Assembly (NCBI GenBank): GCA_001557505.1
Contig: LSAX01000007.1
Span: forward strand, 372,001-436,000
Origin: Reticulascus tulasneorum
Taxonomy: Eukaryota > Ascomycota > Sordariomycetes > Glomerellales > Reticulascaceae
Reading direction: 5' to 3'
Length of the DNA stretch: 64,000 nt
The notes beneath the pieces are model-generated. The model ran no database searches and was not told the DNA's origin. It saw only the letters and a program-made list of their open reading frames with translations. Shown here piece after piece: positions 33,480-44,568 of the stretch. The position numbers were made by a program, and so were the translations under genes. Positions within the stretch are counted from its first letter, which is position 1; the number at the start of each line of letters is the position of its first letter.

Positions 33480-34291
33480 ATGTACTTTTCTACTCTCCTC
33501 ACTGCGGCCACTGTGGCCCTCTCCTTCGTGTCCGCTGCACCAAACGGAGAACGTGGCCACGGGCACCACGCTTGCAAGGGCAACCAAGAGTGGTCCGGTT
33601 GGGACAAGTCGTGCAAGTGCGAGAAAGGCCAGCACTTCGACAAGGCGAATGGATATTGCCACTGGAAAGAATACCCGAGGAACAAGTGCGTCCCGGGGAA
33701 CAAGTACTATTGCGCCCGAAGCCATACCGAGTGGTGCGAGTATGGTAAGCTGCCACTGTCCAATGCCTTGTCGGGAGACTGAATGAGGATGTAGATGAGC
33801 ACAATCCAATCTGCTGGGATGATGACAGCACCAGGGTGTTTTGCTCCAGACCCGAGGTTTTGAACGAGAAGCTGTTGGAGGTTTGCCCCCCTGAGCACGA
33901 GCATTGTGAGCATCCGCGACAGTACAACTGGCACACCCACAAGTGTGACTGCCCCAAGAACCATGTAATACTTCCACTTTCAGGCCGCCACCAGAAGGCG
34001 CACTATTGACACATTCCAACAGGTCTTTAAGAGTCAGGAGTGCAGATACCCTGCTTTAGATGAACCGGACTGCAAGTGGGGCGAAGATGCTTTCTGCGCC
34101 AAGGACCCGGATCACATCGTCAAGTATAGTACGTGTAGCCTTTTCCTGACGTTCCATGATCTATACTAAACAACCTCTCTGTAGACAAGGAGGACAAGGT
34201 TTGCGCGGACAACGGCAAGAACTACGTCTTCTGCTGCGAGGACAAGGACGAAAAGCCCAGGGACTGGTGCAAGAACAAATGGGAGAACTAA
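33480..34291 (+). CDS. Secreted cysteine-rich protein with internally duplicated module
   Basis: Four exons, 33480-33744, 33795-33964, 34023-34128 and 34185-34291, with introns of 50, 58 and 56 bp and standard GT-AG ends, give 215 residues. A signal peptide (MYFSTLLTAATVALSFVSAA) is followed by about 195 mature residues holding 20 cysteines, many Lys, Asp, Glu, His and Trp, and no recognised domain. Two segments align: SCKCEKGQHFDKANGYC followed by NKCVPGNKYYCA, and KCDCPKNHVFKSQEC followed by PDCKWGEDAFCA. Each then runs to an EY or KY before the next module boundary, which falls at or near an intron. A third, shorter run (VCADNGKNYVFCC) resembles the middle of the module. Size, signal peptide and cysteine content fit an apoplastic effector-like or antimicrobial-like small secreted protein, but no function can be assigned. 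Confidence 0.82.
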
Positions 34292-36871
34292 ACACAAACA
34301 CGGCATCTTTACGGTGTCATGAGCAGGTGTTGTGGCAGCATTGGATCTTGAACTAGAAGTACAATGGTAGAATGTACAGCAAAACGCGGCCTTGCGAGCA
34401 CGAACTTGTACGTCTATACATTTTGAGAATGAAAACCACCCAGTTATTACCACAAATCGGCCAATGATGTGCTATGGCCAACGAAGGAAACGAGAATGTC
34501 TACTAGGATGTCATGGCTCTTCAATCAAGCCATTGCCGTGCTTTGTTGTTAGTCTTGTCACTCGATGGGGCTTCACACGGCTTGTGGTTGGTGGGGAGTG
34601 ACTCTGAGAGTTTCCCGACAAGACCTCTAGAAGATCAGTCGCGGAGACTAGCAGTTAAACAACCAGACCGCAGACCACCATCCTGAACCGCTCTCGGCAT
34701 TGCTTACTCCCTGGAGACGTCTCATTTTTGCTCTTGCGCTCGCAAGGTCATCGACGTAAGAGTGGCAAGCGGTACACGGTCAGCAACTAGCGAGAACGCA
34801 CGAGGAGTTGTGTGGGGACCCGGCCGCCCCCGTCAGAATCCGTACATGAGCACGCAGGAATCGGTATATTAAGGCTCGTTCATTGTATGCCCGATACGGA
34901 CGGGTTGCTAACCAATTCGTCTCCGAGACGGCTCCTGATTAATTGACCTGTACGAATATCTATGCCGCATGTTCTAGAAGGCCAACCCGGAAATCTTGAC
35001 GACATATTGCAGGGAGAATGGCGATCTTGCGTCCATCCAGAATCAAGTGACGATGGCTGTGGTGAGGAGGGTTTCTCGATTTCCCGGGTGTTGACACCAC
35101 CCGGGTTCAACCTGATATTGAACAGAGTTTGAAGTGCGATGTGGCGAGTCGACACGGTCGTGGATGGGTGGATGTTTATCCCGGGAATGGATGTCAAAGT
35201 CCCGCCACTAGGCAGTCGCCATCTGATCACAGGGTGGCGATTGGGTTTGGGGATTGCAGCGCGTCCGAACTCTCCTGCATGGGATGCTGCACCAGAGCCT
35301 GGGCGGCCCATCCAGGTCCAGGTCATGACACAGGGTTGGAAGCTGTCCAAACGGGAACACAAAGTACCATTGCATTGTGCAAGGAACCGAACGAGCTCTG
35401 AACACACGATGCTACCGCCCTCTCGGTCTAGTGTAGGCGACTCGTGGGTAGCAAGGGTTCTCCATGAGTCCACCGATGCGACCATAGTGGGTGGGCGGCC
35501 GACTCTTCTCGACTTCCTCACCAGACCGCAATCCAAAGAAGCGGGACCAACCAGATCTGGAGCCATTTCAGCCGGATAGCCAGCAGCCAGGAGCCAGCAG
35601 TCAGACGGCATCATACATGAGCGACGCGGTCATGCCTTGCCATCATAGGAACGAAGCCGCATGAAACTGGGTTGAAAGCCCTCACCAGAATCACCATTAG
35701 ATGGTCAATTCCAGTAAAAAGAAAAGTTACCACATGGTGCCACCAGTGCTACTTACTGCTACGACATTGGCTATTCCCTGGCATGGTTGCTGACAGGGTC
35801 TAACACTTATTTTTAGGGACAGGAACAGGGGTCTGGGCTTTTGCCGACCCGGCAGAAATGGCGGGCGAGCCAGTCGTTTATATCAACTTCACTTCTTGGT
35901 CATATTGCTGATGCTTGGCCCTCATCAACAGGACGAGGGCAGGCTCCTCTTTCGCTCGGTGAAAACCTCCTTCCAATGCCTCAGTGAATAAGTCTTGTCA
36001 GATTGATCCCGAACTTTGTTGAGCAGCACCACGAGGAGGCAGCAGCGCAATCGGATGGGCATGGCATGGTGGCCGGGTGATGTGAAGAGTGTCACATCGC
36101 GATGGCACATTGTCAGATGAACCTCCTGAGTGTCTCAATGTGCCAGATATTAACCCGCATAATCTCCTTGCCACGGTCGCCTCGTCCCCGCTACAGAATA
36201 GGACAGCCTTCCAGGTGTCAATTTCGAGACGCCTTTTCCCCATTATGCTCCCAGAATGGTTTCATTCCGTTATTTCAGGTGTCAGTCGGTCGCTCGCGGC
36301 GGCGCAGAGAGAGATAGAGAGAGACACACACAATTTGGAGTTAAAAGAAAAGAAAAAGGCTTGATTGACTTATGCTGATACCTCCCAACGACTATGGCTA
36401 TGGACAAAAGTTTGCAGCAAATCCTCAGTCTTCCCCCGCGTTGCAATGCCGTACTATTGCAAAAGCAGGGCCCGAAAGAGTCTTTACCACCCCGACGGAC
36501 TTTTTGCGATGCTTTTTGAGCGTCTTTCCCGTGTGCCGCCACCGCCCTCCGCGTTCCCAAATCCATCAAAGAATTCAGCCACTCCTTTGTCCCTCCTTGC
36601 CCCGGCCCAATGCTGGATAAAGTAGAAATAATGAACGAATCCGTAAGCGGGAAAGTGTAAGAAAAATTTGGTAGATTTGTCCTCTTGGTTTGATGCTATC
36701 ACCCCATCCGCCGTCCGCCATCCGCGCTTCGCCACCCCTGCGTAGGTGTGCACAGGCCTTGTGATACCCCAGCTTCCTTGCCGTAGACCATTAGACTGGC
36801 GATGATCACAAGATTCAAAATTGACCTCCACATCCAAGCTAAGCGCGAATCGCTTCTCCCCATGTAACCAT
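34292..36871. other. 2.6 kb without a supported gene
   Basis: The longest frame, 34880-35614 minus (244 codons, ATG start), has no domain, no hydrophobic segment pattern and overlaps a 146-codon plus-strand frame. I treat it as chance, with low certainty. A GA/CA simple-sequence tract lies at 36305-36332. Confidence 0.4.
36305..36332. repeat. GA/CA simple-sequence tract
   Basis: Imperfect GAGA-GATA-GAGA-CACA run of about 28 bp in non-coding DNA, some 540 bp beyond the 3' end of the DUF4360 gene. Confidence 0.75.
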
Positions 36872-37519
36872 CTATTTCTTGCAGGATTGCCACTTGACGT
36901 TGACCTGTTGGGTGAAGGCAACGGTAGCATCGTCGTCCGTGACAGAGCCGGAGGCAGAAGAAACCCTGCTGGTGAGAGAGATTCGGTTGTTGATGTTGAG
37001 GATTCCGGTAGCGCCGCAGGGGGAGTAGATCAGAGATGCGGTGGGGATGCTGTCCTGCTTGGTGTAGACCTGGCCATCCTTCCAGATGCCACCGCCGGAG
37101 ATGGATGTCTGGGTGGTGGTGGTGGCGGCGGCGTCCTGGGAGAAGAAGTAGGTGCTGAAGAAGGTACCGGTGACACCCTCATCGAGCTGAGCAAAGCCGT
37201 GGTAGGTGCTGTCGACGACGGCGAACTGGAAGCCACCGGGGTACTTGAGGTTGAGGTGCAGCGCGCAGTTCTTGGTCTTCTCAGCGGGGGAGATGCCGGG
37301 GCCGATGTAGGTCTGGAACTTGTCGAAGCCGAAGGTGATCACAGTTCGGTCGGGAGAGATGCTGGTGGAGACGGAGCCTTGTGGGCATCCGTTTCCGGAG
37401 AAGGTGGCGCTGACGACCTGGATCTCACTCGGGTCTGGCAAGTCAGACTGGCCGGTGGGGCCGACCAAAGGAGCGGCAGCAGCAAGGGCTGGGAGGAGGA
37501 AGGCAGCAAAGGACTTCAT
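36872..37519 (-). CDS. DUF4360 secreted protein
   Basis: A single exon of 215 residues. A short signal peptide (MKSFAAFLLPALAAAAP) precedes SEIQVVSATFSGNGCPQGSV, the conserved opening of DUF4360 with its NGCPxGS turn. The later family blocks ITFGFDKFQTYIGPG, KNCALHLNLKYPGGFQFAVV and YHGFAQLDEGVTGTFFSTYFF follow in order. The C-terminal block YSPCGATGILNINNRISL and the final VKWQSCKK supply the last cysteines. Four cysteines in total suggest two disulfides. DUF4360 proteins are small secreted fungal proteins, often expressed during host contact or sporulation, with no known activity. Length and domain coverage are complete. Confidence 0.92.
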   Translation of the reverse strand: MKSFAAFLLPALAAAAPLVGPTGQSDLPDPSEIQVVSATFSGNGCPQGSVSTSISPDRTVITFGFDKFQTYIGPGISPAEKTKNCALHLNLKYPGGFQFAVVDSTYHGFAQLDEGVTGTFFSTYFFSQDAAATTTTQTSISGGGIWKDGQVYTKQDSIPTASLIYSPCGATGILNINNRISLTSRVSSASGSVTDDDATVAFTQQVNVKWQSCKK

Positions 37520-40086
37520 TTTGATGAGACTGGAAGTGTTCTACGAACGGAGACTAAAGATGATGGAAGATGGCGAAAAGAGATCTGCCTGCTGGGGTCT
37601 GGAGTCTTGAATGTGAGTGGACTGGTGATGAGAAGACTCCTTTTCTGATCTGGCGACATCATCCTGTATTTATAACCATTGGAACTTCACAACGCTTCCC
37701 CAGTTTGCCTCACTCCGCCGGAAAACATCACCAATCTATTCTGTCTCCTCTTTCCGAGTTCCTGGACACAGGCAGACCCCATGGTCATTCCGGATGAGGA
37801 GGCAAAACTCCCCTGAGCTCGACCGTAGCGGTCAGGTCTGGTACCGCTCGTAAATTGCTTCATAGATTGCAAGCTTTCTCAGCCTCGGAATCTGGAAGTG
37901 CTACCCAATTCTTCAGCCTCCCGCGATGGGGGGCCAGCGTCGTTTGTCGTTTCTGCAAATTTGCGGTTGAAAGGAGGGATAAATGAAAAACATATTAAGG
38001 CGGGACTTCCAGCTCTTATGGAGCTCTAGCCTTTGGGAACGACCACACCATGTTATTGCTCATGTGGGGTTAAAAAAACGCTGATCTTTTTATAGATTTG
38101 CCTGTACCGATCGGCCGAGGTCAGAGTGCCTGTCCTCTTCGAGGTCGGTATTTCTCCTGGCAATTGGCCCAAGAGGCTGCTTCTTTGCCTCCGAGGTCGT
38201 CACTCGGCCAAGTGTCGCCTCTCAGCATTCTTTCGGATTGACGAACGTCCCCGGACAAAATCCGCGAGGGCGGGGGGGGTATTTGCCTTAGGTCGTCTGT
38301 CGTCCATTGCAAAACCGCCACAGTGTTGTGTGCAACGTTTCTTGCCCTTCCCACTCACCCTCATGAAGTGCCCGTAGAACCACCGAGTGTCTGGGCATCG
38401 GAGACAATTCGTGATTCTATTTTGGTCCTCTTGAAAAGTTCTTCGTAGATTAAGCTTAATTGTCGGCTCCGGTCTTGAAGAGTTTCTGTTGATGGCCAGG
38501 CTGGAAACATGAGAAGGGGCCATATCCGAGCCCATCATATCACAGCCCGTGAGTTTCTATACCACGCTGCTGTATATTAAGTCACCTGATTGTAGGTATG
38601 GGAATACCATCGCCCTTTCCTCACCCTGGTTCACCGTCGTCTCGGTCACAGAGTCCGCATTGCTTAAAAAAGAAACGGAGGCTGGGGGTTGGACGTGACA
38701 ACCCTCCAGACCAAGGGTCATCCGCGTTGTCTAAGTTAATGTTGTATTTCGAAATATCAAGGATATTGAATGTCGAAACTAGCTCGCGTACCCTGAAAGG
38801 ATAAACCACCAGAGTTTGACTTTACCCTGGGGCCGAAGTGGCAGTCGTAGAGAACAGGTGTGAGTGTTGTTCCGTGTGACCCGCGTCCGCTCAGGAACCC
38901 CGATGTCATTTGTCCCTGAGGAAATTACCCTTTCTGGACTCGGCCATCACCGGCTGGTCTGATTATCCGGCTTGTACCGAACATTCGACCCGCCCCATTG
39001 GATGTCCTTGCATATTGCAGGTGTATAAAATTTCCTATTTGGCCGCTGGCGAGCTTGAAATGGCCCTCCCTTGAGCCGCCCTTGCACCAGTCAAGACTGT
39101 GGAACATCCTTTCAGCCTGGCAGTATGGCAGCCCTCCAAAAACGGCCGTAGGGAGGGGCGGCCAGGATTGAAGCTGGCTCGTGGATATCGCGGGAAGACG
39201 GCAGAGACCTACCTCATGACAAGTCTTGCCTAGCATATGGTGTCATCGAACTGGAGCGGAGCAATCGCCATCCCTGCGTTCTGTCGTCGGATGAATCCTC
39301 AGAGCCCATTGGGGAATGGCCATCGCTAACAACCACCACACCCACTCCCCAATATGCGCCTGGATCTTGGGTCCAGACTAACGCAAGGGTGCTCGCCACA
39401 TCGTGTCACTGCAGATGCGTACATACATCCTGGTTCGGATGGCAGCCAGTGCAACGATGCATCACATATTTCCAGGGGAAGAAGCTGGGTTGGTGCCACC
39501 CTAAAGTCCGGTCGAGATGAACGAAGATCCAAGAATAGCATCATGACAGTCAGGCCCAATAACCTAGACACTATGGCGGCCCGAGATTAGGTTTCATTGC
39601 CCTCATGCCAATGACACAAGCTTTCTTGGTCTAGATCCGGTGATCCAATAACAGGCCACCAATCCAGAGCGTCACTGGGCAGAACGTTTCGTTTTCCAGA
39701 CCGGTCGTCAATATCAGTGTCACTTGACCTGACTAAGAGAATTTGAATCCCGCGGAAGCAATATCATCAGTTCACGGACCAAACGCAGGCGGCAGTCTAC
39801 TTTACTTGGTGATCGAGTTGACCTGGAGGTGGCGGAGCAGGGAAGGCCAATGCAGCTATTCCTGGTCCTGACCCTGGGCTTGTATTTAGTTGCTCGCTCA
39901 TTCAAAAACAAGATGGGGACATGTAGCCCGAACATGAGGAGAAGTGAGGGGTAAGTGAGCAAGGTTGTGATGCAGAGATTTAACAACTTTAATGCCTAGA
40001 GTTCCAGTAAACACCGAACCAATATCTATTGAGCGAGTACAACGGTGTGAATATCAGGTGTCCGGCCCACTTCGGGTGTTTTCCGT
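37520..40086. other. 2.6 kb between DUF4360 and methylcitrate synthase genes
   Basis: Apart from the DUF4360 promoter at its left edge no supported feature was found. Frames at 38121-38538, 38925-39236 and 39326-39986 have no motif. A G9 run lies at about 38271-38279. Confidence 0.4.
37667..37682 (-). promoter_or_regulatory. TATA and CCAAT boxes of the DUF4360 gene
   Basis: Read on the minus strand, CCAAT is followed four bases later by TATAAATA, about 150-165 bp upstream of the start codon at 37519. The close pair is a strong core-promoter arrangement for a highly transcribed secreted protein. Confidence 0.55.
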
Positions 40087-41632
40087 TTATGCATTCTCCG
40101 CCTGCTTGAGAAGGCCCTCCAAGTTGATGCTCTTTGGCCGCTCAATCGGCAAGCCCAGAGCTCGATCCCAAATGAGTTGAGCAAGCGGTCCAAGACCCCG
40201 AGAAACACCGAACGTGGCGGTATAATATAGAGTCTCGTGAAAACCATAGTGATGGAATAGCACGCCAGAGCTTGAGTCCACGTTGGGGTAAGGGTTCTTG
40301 GTCTTGCCATGTTGCTTCAGGACTTCAGGGGCGATTTCACTGTTCTTCCTGACCAGCTGGAAGACCGGATCCTGGGCAATCTCCGGGCGCGCCGCGGCGT
40401 AGTCCATGAGGGCCTCGAATCGGGGATCCGGCTTCCGCAGAACGGCATGGCCGTAACCTGGTACCACCCTACCAGAGTTGAGGGTGGTCCACAGGTAATC
40501 CGTGACATCCTTGTCAGTGTAAGACGAGGGGATATTGTCCTTCATCTGCAGGATCCACCGCAGCACTTCCTGAGCCGCAAGTCTGGGGTGCTTCCGTTAG
40601 CATGCACTCTGTAAAGTCTGCAGCCCATGTGGTGGTTTTTGACTTACCCGTGCAGGGGTCCCGCAAGACCTTGCAGACCCGCGCTGTAGCTGAGGAAAGG
40701 GTCGCTGAGAGCACTGCCAACCAAGTGCGTGGCGTGTGCCGAGACATTACCTCCCTCGTGGTCGCCGTGGAGGGCTAGGTACAGTCTCAACAGGTCCTGG
40801 AAGTTCTCGTTCTCCTTGCCACCCTTGCCAAGCATGGCGGCGAAGTTGTACGACCAATCTTGTCCCAGGTCAACCTCTGCAGGAAAGGCACCACCGCCAC
40901 GGTACGAGTTCTGGTAGATCTTGGCTGCGATGGTGGGGAGCTTAGCCAGCAGCGAGATGCTGTCGTCGAAGGTGGGCTCCCAATAATCGGCCTTGTTCAG
41001 GCCCTGCTCATACGCCTTGGCGAATTTAGAGGTGTAATTAAGAGCTGAAACAGCCATTGCAAATTGCGTCATCGGATGCAGGTCTGTTGGGAAGTCGTCC
41101 AGCATCTTGTTGATGAACTTGGGCAGCTGTGCTTGCTCTGCCAGTTCCCGGGAGAACTGTCGGACCTGGTTGACGGATGGGACTTGTCCAGTCAGCAGCA
41201 ACCAGAACATGGATTCCGGAAGCATCTCGGTGCCTGTCTTCCCCTTCGGCAGCTCCTTTTGGCAGTCCTTGATGGTCCGGCCGTGGAAGCGAATGCCTTC
41301 ATTCGCATCCAGCACCGAGCCTTCCCAAACCATCGCCTTCAGGCCACGCATTCCGCCGAGCGTGTTCTCGACCTTGACTTCTCCAATGACCTTGGACGAG
41401 TGTGCCTTGACCTTCTTTAGAAGCTCGCGCTTGGCAGGGATGGCCGCCTTGAGCGTCGTCTTCAGGTCCGGCTCGGAAGACGATGTGGAGTAGTTTCTGC
41501 CATTGATCACGGACCGAGCTGCTAGGGGCTAGTTCGTGTCAGCAACCATTCTTCTTGTCGTTGCCGCGACGGGTTTGCGCATACCCTCAGGGCTCCCAGC
41601 GCCTTGGACGTTGTCCTCAAGTTCAAAGCCAT
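40087..41632 (-). CDS. mcsA: Mitochondrial 2-methylcitrate synthase
   Basis: Exons 41632-41585, 41528-40648 and 40582-40087 give 474 residues. The 48-bp first exon encodes MALNLRTTSKALGALR, and splicing continues it as PLAARSVINGRNYSTSS, a mitochondrial targeting peptide rich in Arg, Ser and Ala. The citrate-synthase fold is complete: GMRGLKAMVWEGSVLDANEGIRFHG, LPESMFWLLLTGQVP, HPMTQFAMAVSAL, the His-bearing LALHGDHEGGNVSAH, and the signature GYGHAVLRKPDPR near 349-361. The NALxY-type TSKFAKAYEQGLNKADYWEP and SYRGGG blocks match fungal methylcitrate rather than citrate synthases, which usually lack the YRGG...P variant. It condenses propionyl-CoA with oxaloacetate. The divergent neighbour encodes methylisocitrate lyase, the last step of the same cycle, which supports the assignment. 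Confidence 0.92.
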
Positions 41633-42313
41633 TCTGACGGCCGAGGTTCCACGCGTTGAAGACAAGGGAAGAGGGGTAGTGGAGGGGAGGGGGGGACGAG
41701 GGGCTCAGCGACAACGAAGACTCTTCTAAGAATTGAGAGGATGTCTGTAGAATCTGGTGATTTGAACCTGCGTCGGTTTGGACCCTGTACAATCTAGAAA
41801 TAATATTCTCCGACACTCTCAGGAACCCGGCGAAGCAAACAGTTTTACATGGCTTGCTGGCTGCTCAACCGACAAGCCAAGCCAAGTCAAGGTGGGGGAA
41901 AAGTGTAAGGGCCAGATGATACCGAGGCAAGCCGAGCAGAGCCATCGGCAACGGACACAAGGCGACCTCAATTGGCCAATGACGTCGAAAGCCACTTGTC
42001 TCCACGTGCCTTTCGCCGGTCGGCAACCTTTTACCGTTAACCAAGGCTTTTCTGCGCGGTTCTACTCGGCGCTTTTACTTTTTTCTGACAGATTCTTATG
42101 TCAGGCGAGACTCGTCGAAGCCTCCGGATCGGGGAGCACTGAATGAACTCGGCGAGTACGTCGGAGCCTGCGGACTGTCGGCTTTAATCCACCTGCCCTA
42201 TATACCTGTCGGCTGCGTTCGGATTGCAATATCGTCACCTACCCACCTTACATCATTGCTAACCCGATCCTGGAGCAACGAAGAATTGCTGAACCGTGCA
42301 CCGTTCACTCATC
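41633..42313. promoter_or_regulatory. Shared divergent promoter of the methylcitrate-cycle pair
   Basis: 681 bp lie between the two start codons. The left leader contains a G/A-rich tract (about 41661-41690) that is pyrimidine-rich on the transcribed minus strand. TATATA occurs at 42199-42204, 110 bp before the lyase ATG. GTGGGG at 41892-41897 fits the CreA consensus SYGGRG, a short motif expected often by chance. Co-regulation by propionate or carbon source is inference from pathway and arrangement. Confidence 0.55.
42199..42204 (+). promoter_or_regulatory. TATA box of the methylisocitrate lyase gene
   Basis: TATATA preceded by CACCTGCCC, 110-115 bp upstream of the ATG at 42314, a usual distance for a fungal core promoter with a short leader. 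Confidence 0.45.
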
Positions 42314-44165
42314 ATGTTGCGAAGAATAGCTACCCGAGTCCCTCGCAGGGTCGGAGCATTACCGAAAACCGCGCCTAGCATTGCTGTGCGGTTTGTCTCC
42401 ACGACACCCAGAATGTCACGGCCGGCGTCGAACCCCTTCTCTGGCTCTGTGCCCCCATCCGACTCGTTCCAACTCCTGGCCGAATCACAAAAAGCTGGAG
42501 AAGCGGAGGATGCGCTGTACGAAGCGCAGCTCAAAGAGGTGGAAGCGTGGTGGCAGACTCCTCGATATGAAGGCATCAGGCGACCATACAGCGCTGCTGA
42601 CGTTGTGTCGAAGCGAGGGTCACAACAACAGGCGTACCCGAGCTCGGTGATGGCGAAGAAGCTGTTCAATCTCGTCCGAGAGCGAGAAGCCGAGGGGAAG
42701 CCACTCCATACCAGTAAGTGCTTGCCGTGCTCTCCGCGACTTCGGGTGTAGATGCTAATCGACCGGGATAGTGGGAGCTATCGATCCCGTCCAAATGACA
42801 CAACAAGCGCCCCACCAAGAAGTCCTCTACATCTCTGGATGGGCTTGTTCGTCCCTCCTGACGAGCACGAACGAGGTATCCCCCGACTTCGGCGACTATC
42901 CCTACAACACGGTGCCAAACCAAGTGCAGCGACTGTCAAAGGCGCAGTCGATGCACGACCGCAAACAGTGGGACGCGCGCAGAAAGATGACACCTGAGCA
43001 GCGGGCCAAGTCGCCATACACGGACTATCTCCGGCCCATCATAGCCGACGGTGATACCGGCCACGGCGGGCTGTCTGCGGTGCTCAAGCTTGCGAAACTC
43101 TTTGCGGAGAACGGCGCTGCGGCCGTACATTTTGAAGATCAGCTGCACGGCGGGAAGAAATGCGGGCATCTGGCAGGCAAGGTGCTGGTTCCGATCGGGG
43201 AGCACATTAACCGCCTCAATGCAGCGAGGTTCCAATGGGATGTCATGGGATGCGAGAACCTCGTGATCGCACGAACTGACTCCGAAAGTGGTAAGCTACT
43301 GAGTAGCGCCATCGATGTTCGGGACCACGAATTTATCCTCGGCGTTAACGACGCCAGCATTGAACCCCTCGCCGAGACAATTCAAGCCATGGAAGCAAAG
43401 GGTGCACCAGCTGGCGAGATCGATGCATTCGAGGCCAACTGGGTCAAGAGCACGCAACTCGTTACCTTTGACGAAGCCGCGATAGCCCACATGGAGAAAG
43501 AGGGCGTGGCCCCTGAAGACATCAAGGCATACACTAGCGCCGTGCAAGCCGACCACGACATGGGCATCTCCCGCCGCCGAAAGCTCGCGGACCAGTACAC
43601 CTCAACACCAGTGTACTTCAACTGGGACGTGCCGCGCACCCGCGAGGGCTACTACCACTACCGCGCCGGAATCGAAACAGCAATCAAGCGTGCCAAGGCT
43701 TTCGCCCCCTTCGCCGACCTCCTCTGGGTCGAGACTGGCGATCCGGACGTAAAAGTCGCATCCCACATCGGCCGCGCCGTGCGCACGGCGTTCCCGGGCA
43801 AGGCGCTCGTGTACAACCTCAGCCCGTCTTTCAACTGGATGGCACACGGCTTCACGGACGAGACCCTCAAGTCGTTCATCTGGGACCTCGCGAAGGAGGG
43901 CTTCGTGCTGCAGCTTATTTCGCTGGCCGGCCTGCATTCGAACGCCACAATCACGAACGACCTGGCCAAGGCGTTCAAGGACGAGGGTATGCTCGCGTAT
44001 GTGAATCTCGTGCAGCGGCGGGAGAAGGAGGGCGGCTGTGATGTCTTGACGCATCAGAAGTGGAGTGGCGCGAGCTATATTGACGGAATTTTGGGAGCGA
44101 TCCAGAGTGGAAGCTCAAGCAGCAAGAGTATGGGCGATGGGAATACTGAGGGACAATTCCATTGA
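42314..44165 (+). CDS. Mitochondrial 2-methylisocitrate lyase
   Basis: Exons 42314-42713 and 42772-44165 give 597 residues. The 58-bp intron (GTAAGT, branch GCTAAT, acceptor TAG) joins PLHT to MGAIDPVQ. The N-terminus [21 protein letters not shown] is an Arg-rich mitochondrial presequence. The isocitrate-lyase fold is complete: [41 protein letters not shown] and [22 protein letters not shown] with catalytic Cys in KKCGH near 262-266, then [28 protein letters not shown] and LSPSFNW. The mitochondrial presequence and pairing with methylcitrate synthase favour 2-methylisocitrate lyase (fungal Icl2/McdB type) over glyoxylate-cycle isocitrate lyase, which is peroxisomal or cytosolic. It cleaves methylisocitrate to pyruvate and succinate. 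Confidence 0.9.
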
Positions 44166-44568
44166 GAGCTAGACGCTTGCATGATTGCATTGGGCGGCGT
44201 TCCTACTTCATTTTAGGTTCAAATACCAGCTTCATATATCGTATTCCATCAGATCCTTTTTTCGAAAGCCACTACCGAGCAGTCTAGGTGTGCTATTTGG
44301 TGCACGTTTTTGTGTTCACGCGTCTCCGCGGGCCATATCGGTGTCACTTTTTCCGTCATCGTGGAATTAAATAGGATATATGATAACTGTACTATGGTCT
44401 CTACTGCCTCTAATTGCAAAGCAAGGACGCGAGCCTCCCTAACCAACCAATTGTAAAGACTGGAAAATAAAATTAAAAAAACCGGAGGTCTACTTTCATT
44501 CTCGTCAAGCCAGCCGCCTCTGCAAACTCCCATAACTCCAGTGCGAGATAAGTATCAGGATGAAATGA
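44166..44568. other. Convergent 3' spacer, 403 bp
   Basis: Lies between the 3' ends of the lyase (plus) and SDR (minus) genes. It includes A/T-rich stretches around 44370-44480, including an AATAAAATTAAAAAAA segment near 44465, suitable for 3' end formation on either strand. No gene is seen. Confidence 0.5.

Noticed and set aside
33228..34019. 263-codon minus-strand frame over the Cys-rich secreted gene
   Set aside because: Antisense to four exons with good splice sites and a signal peptide; its own translation has no recognisable features.
34880..35614. 244-codon minus-strand frame with ATG start
   Set aside because: No domain, signal peptide or consistent hydrophobic pattern; a 146-codon frame overlaps it on the other strand; composition looks like chance. 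A fast-evolving orphan gene cannot be excluded.
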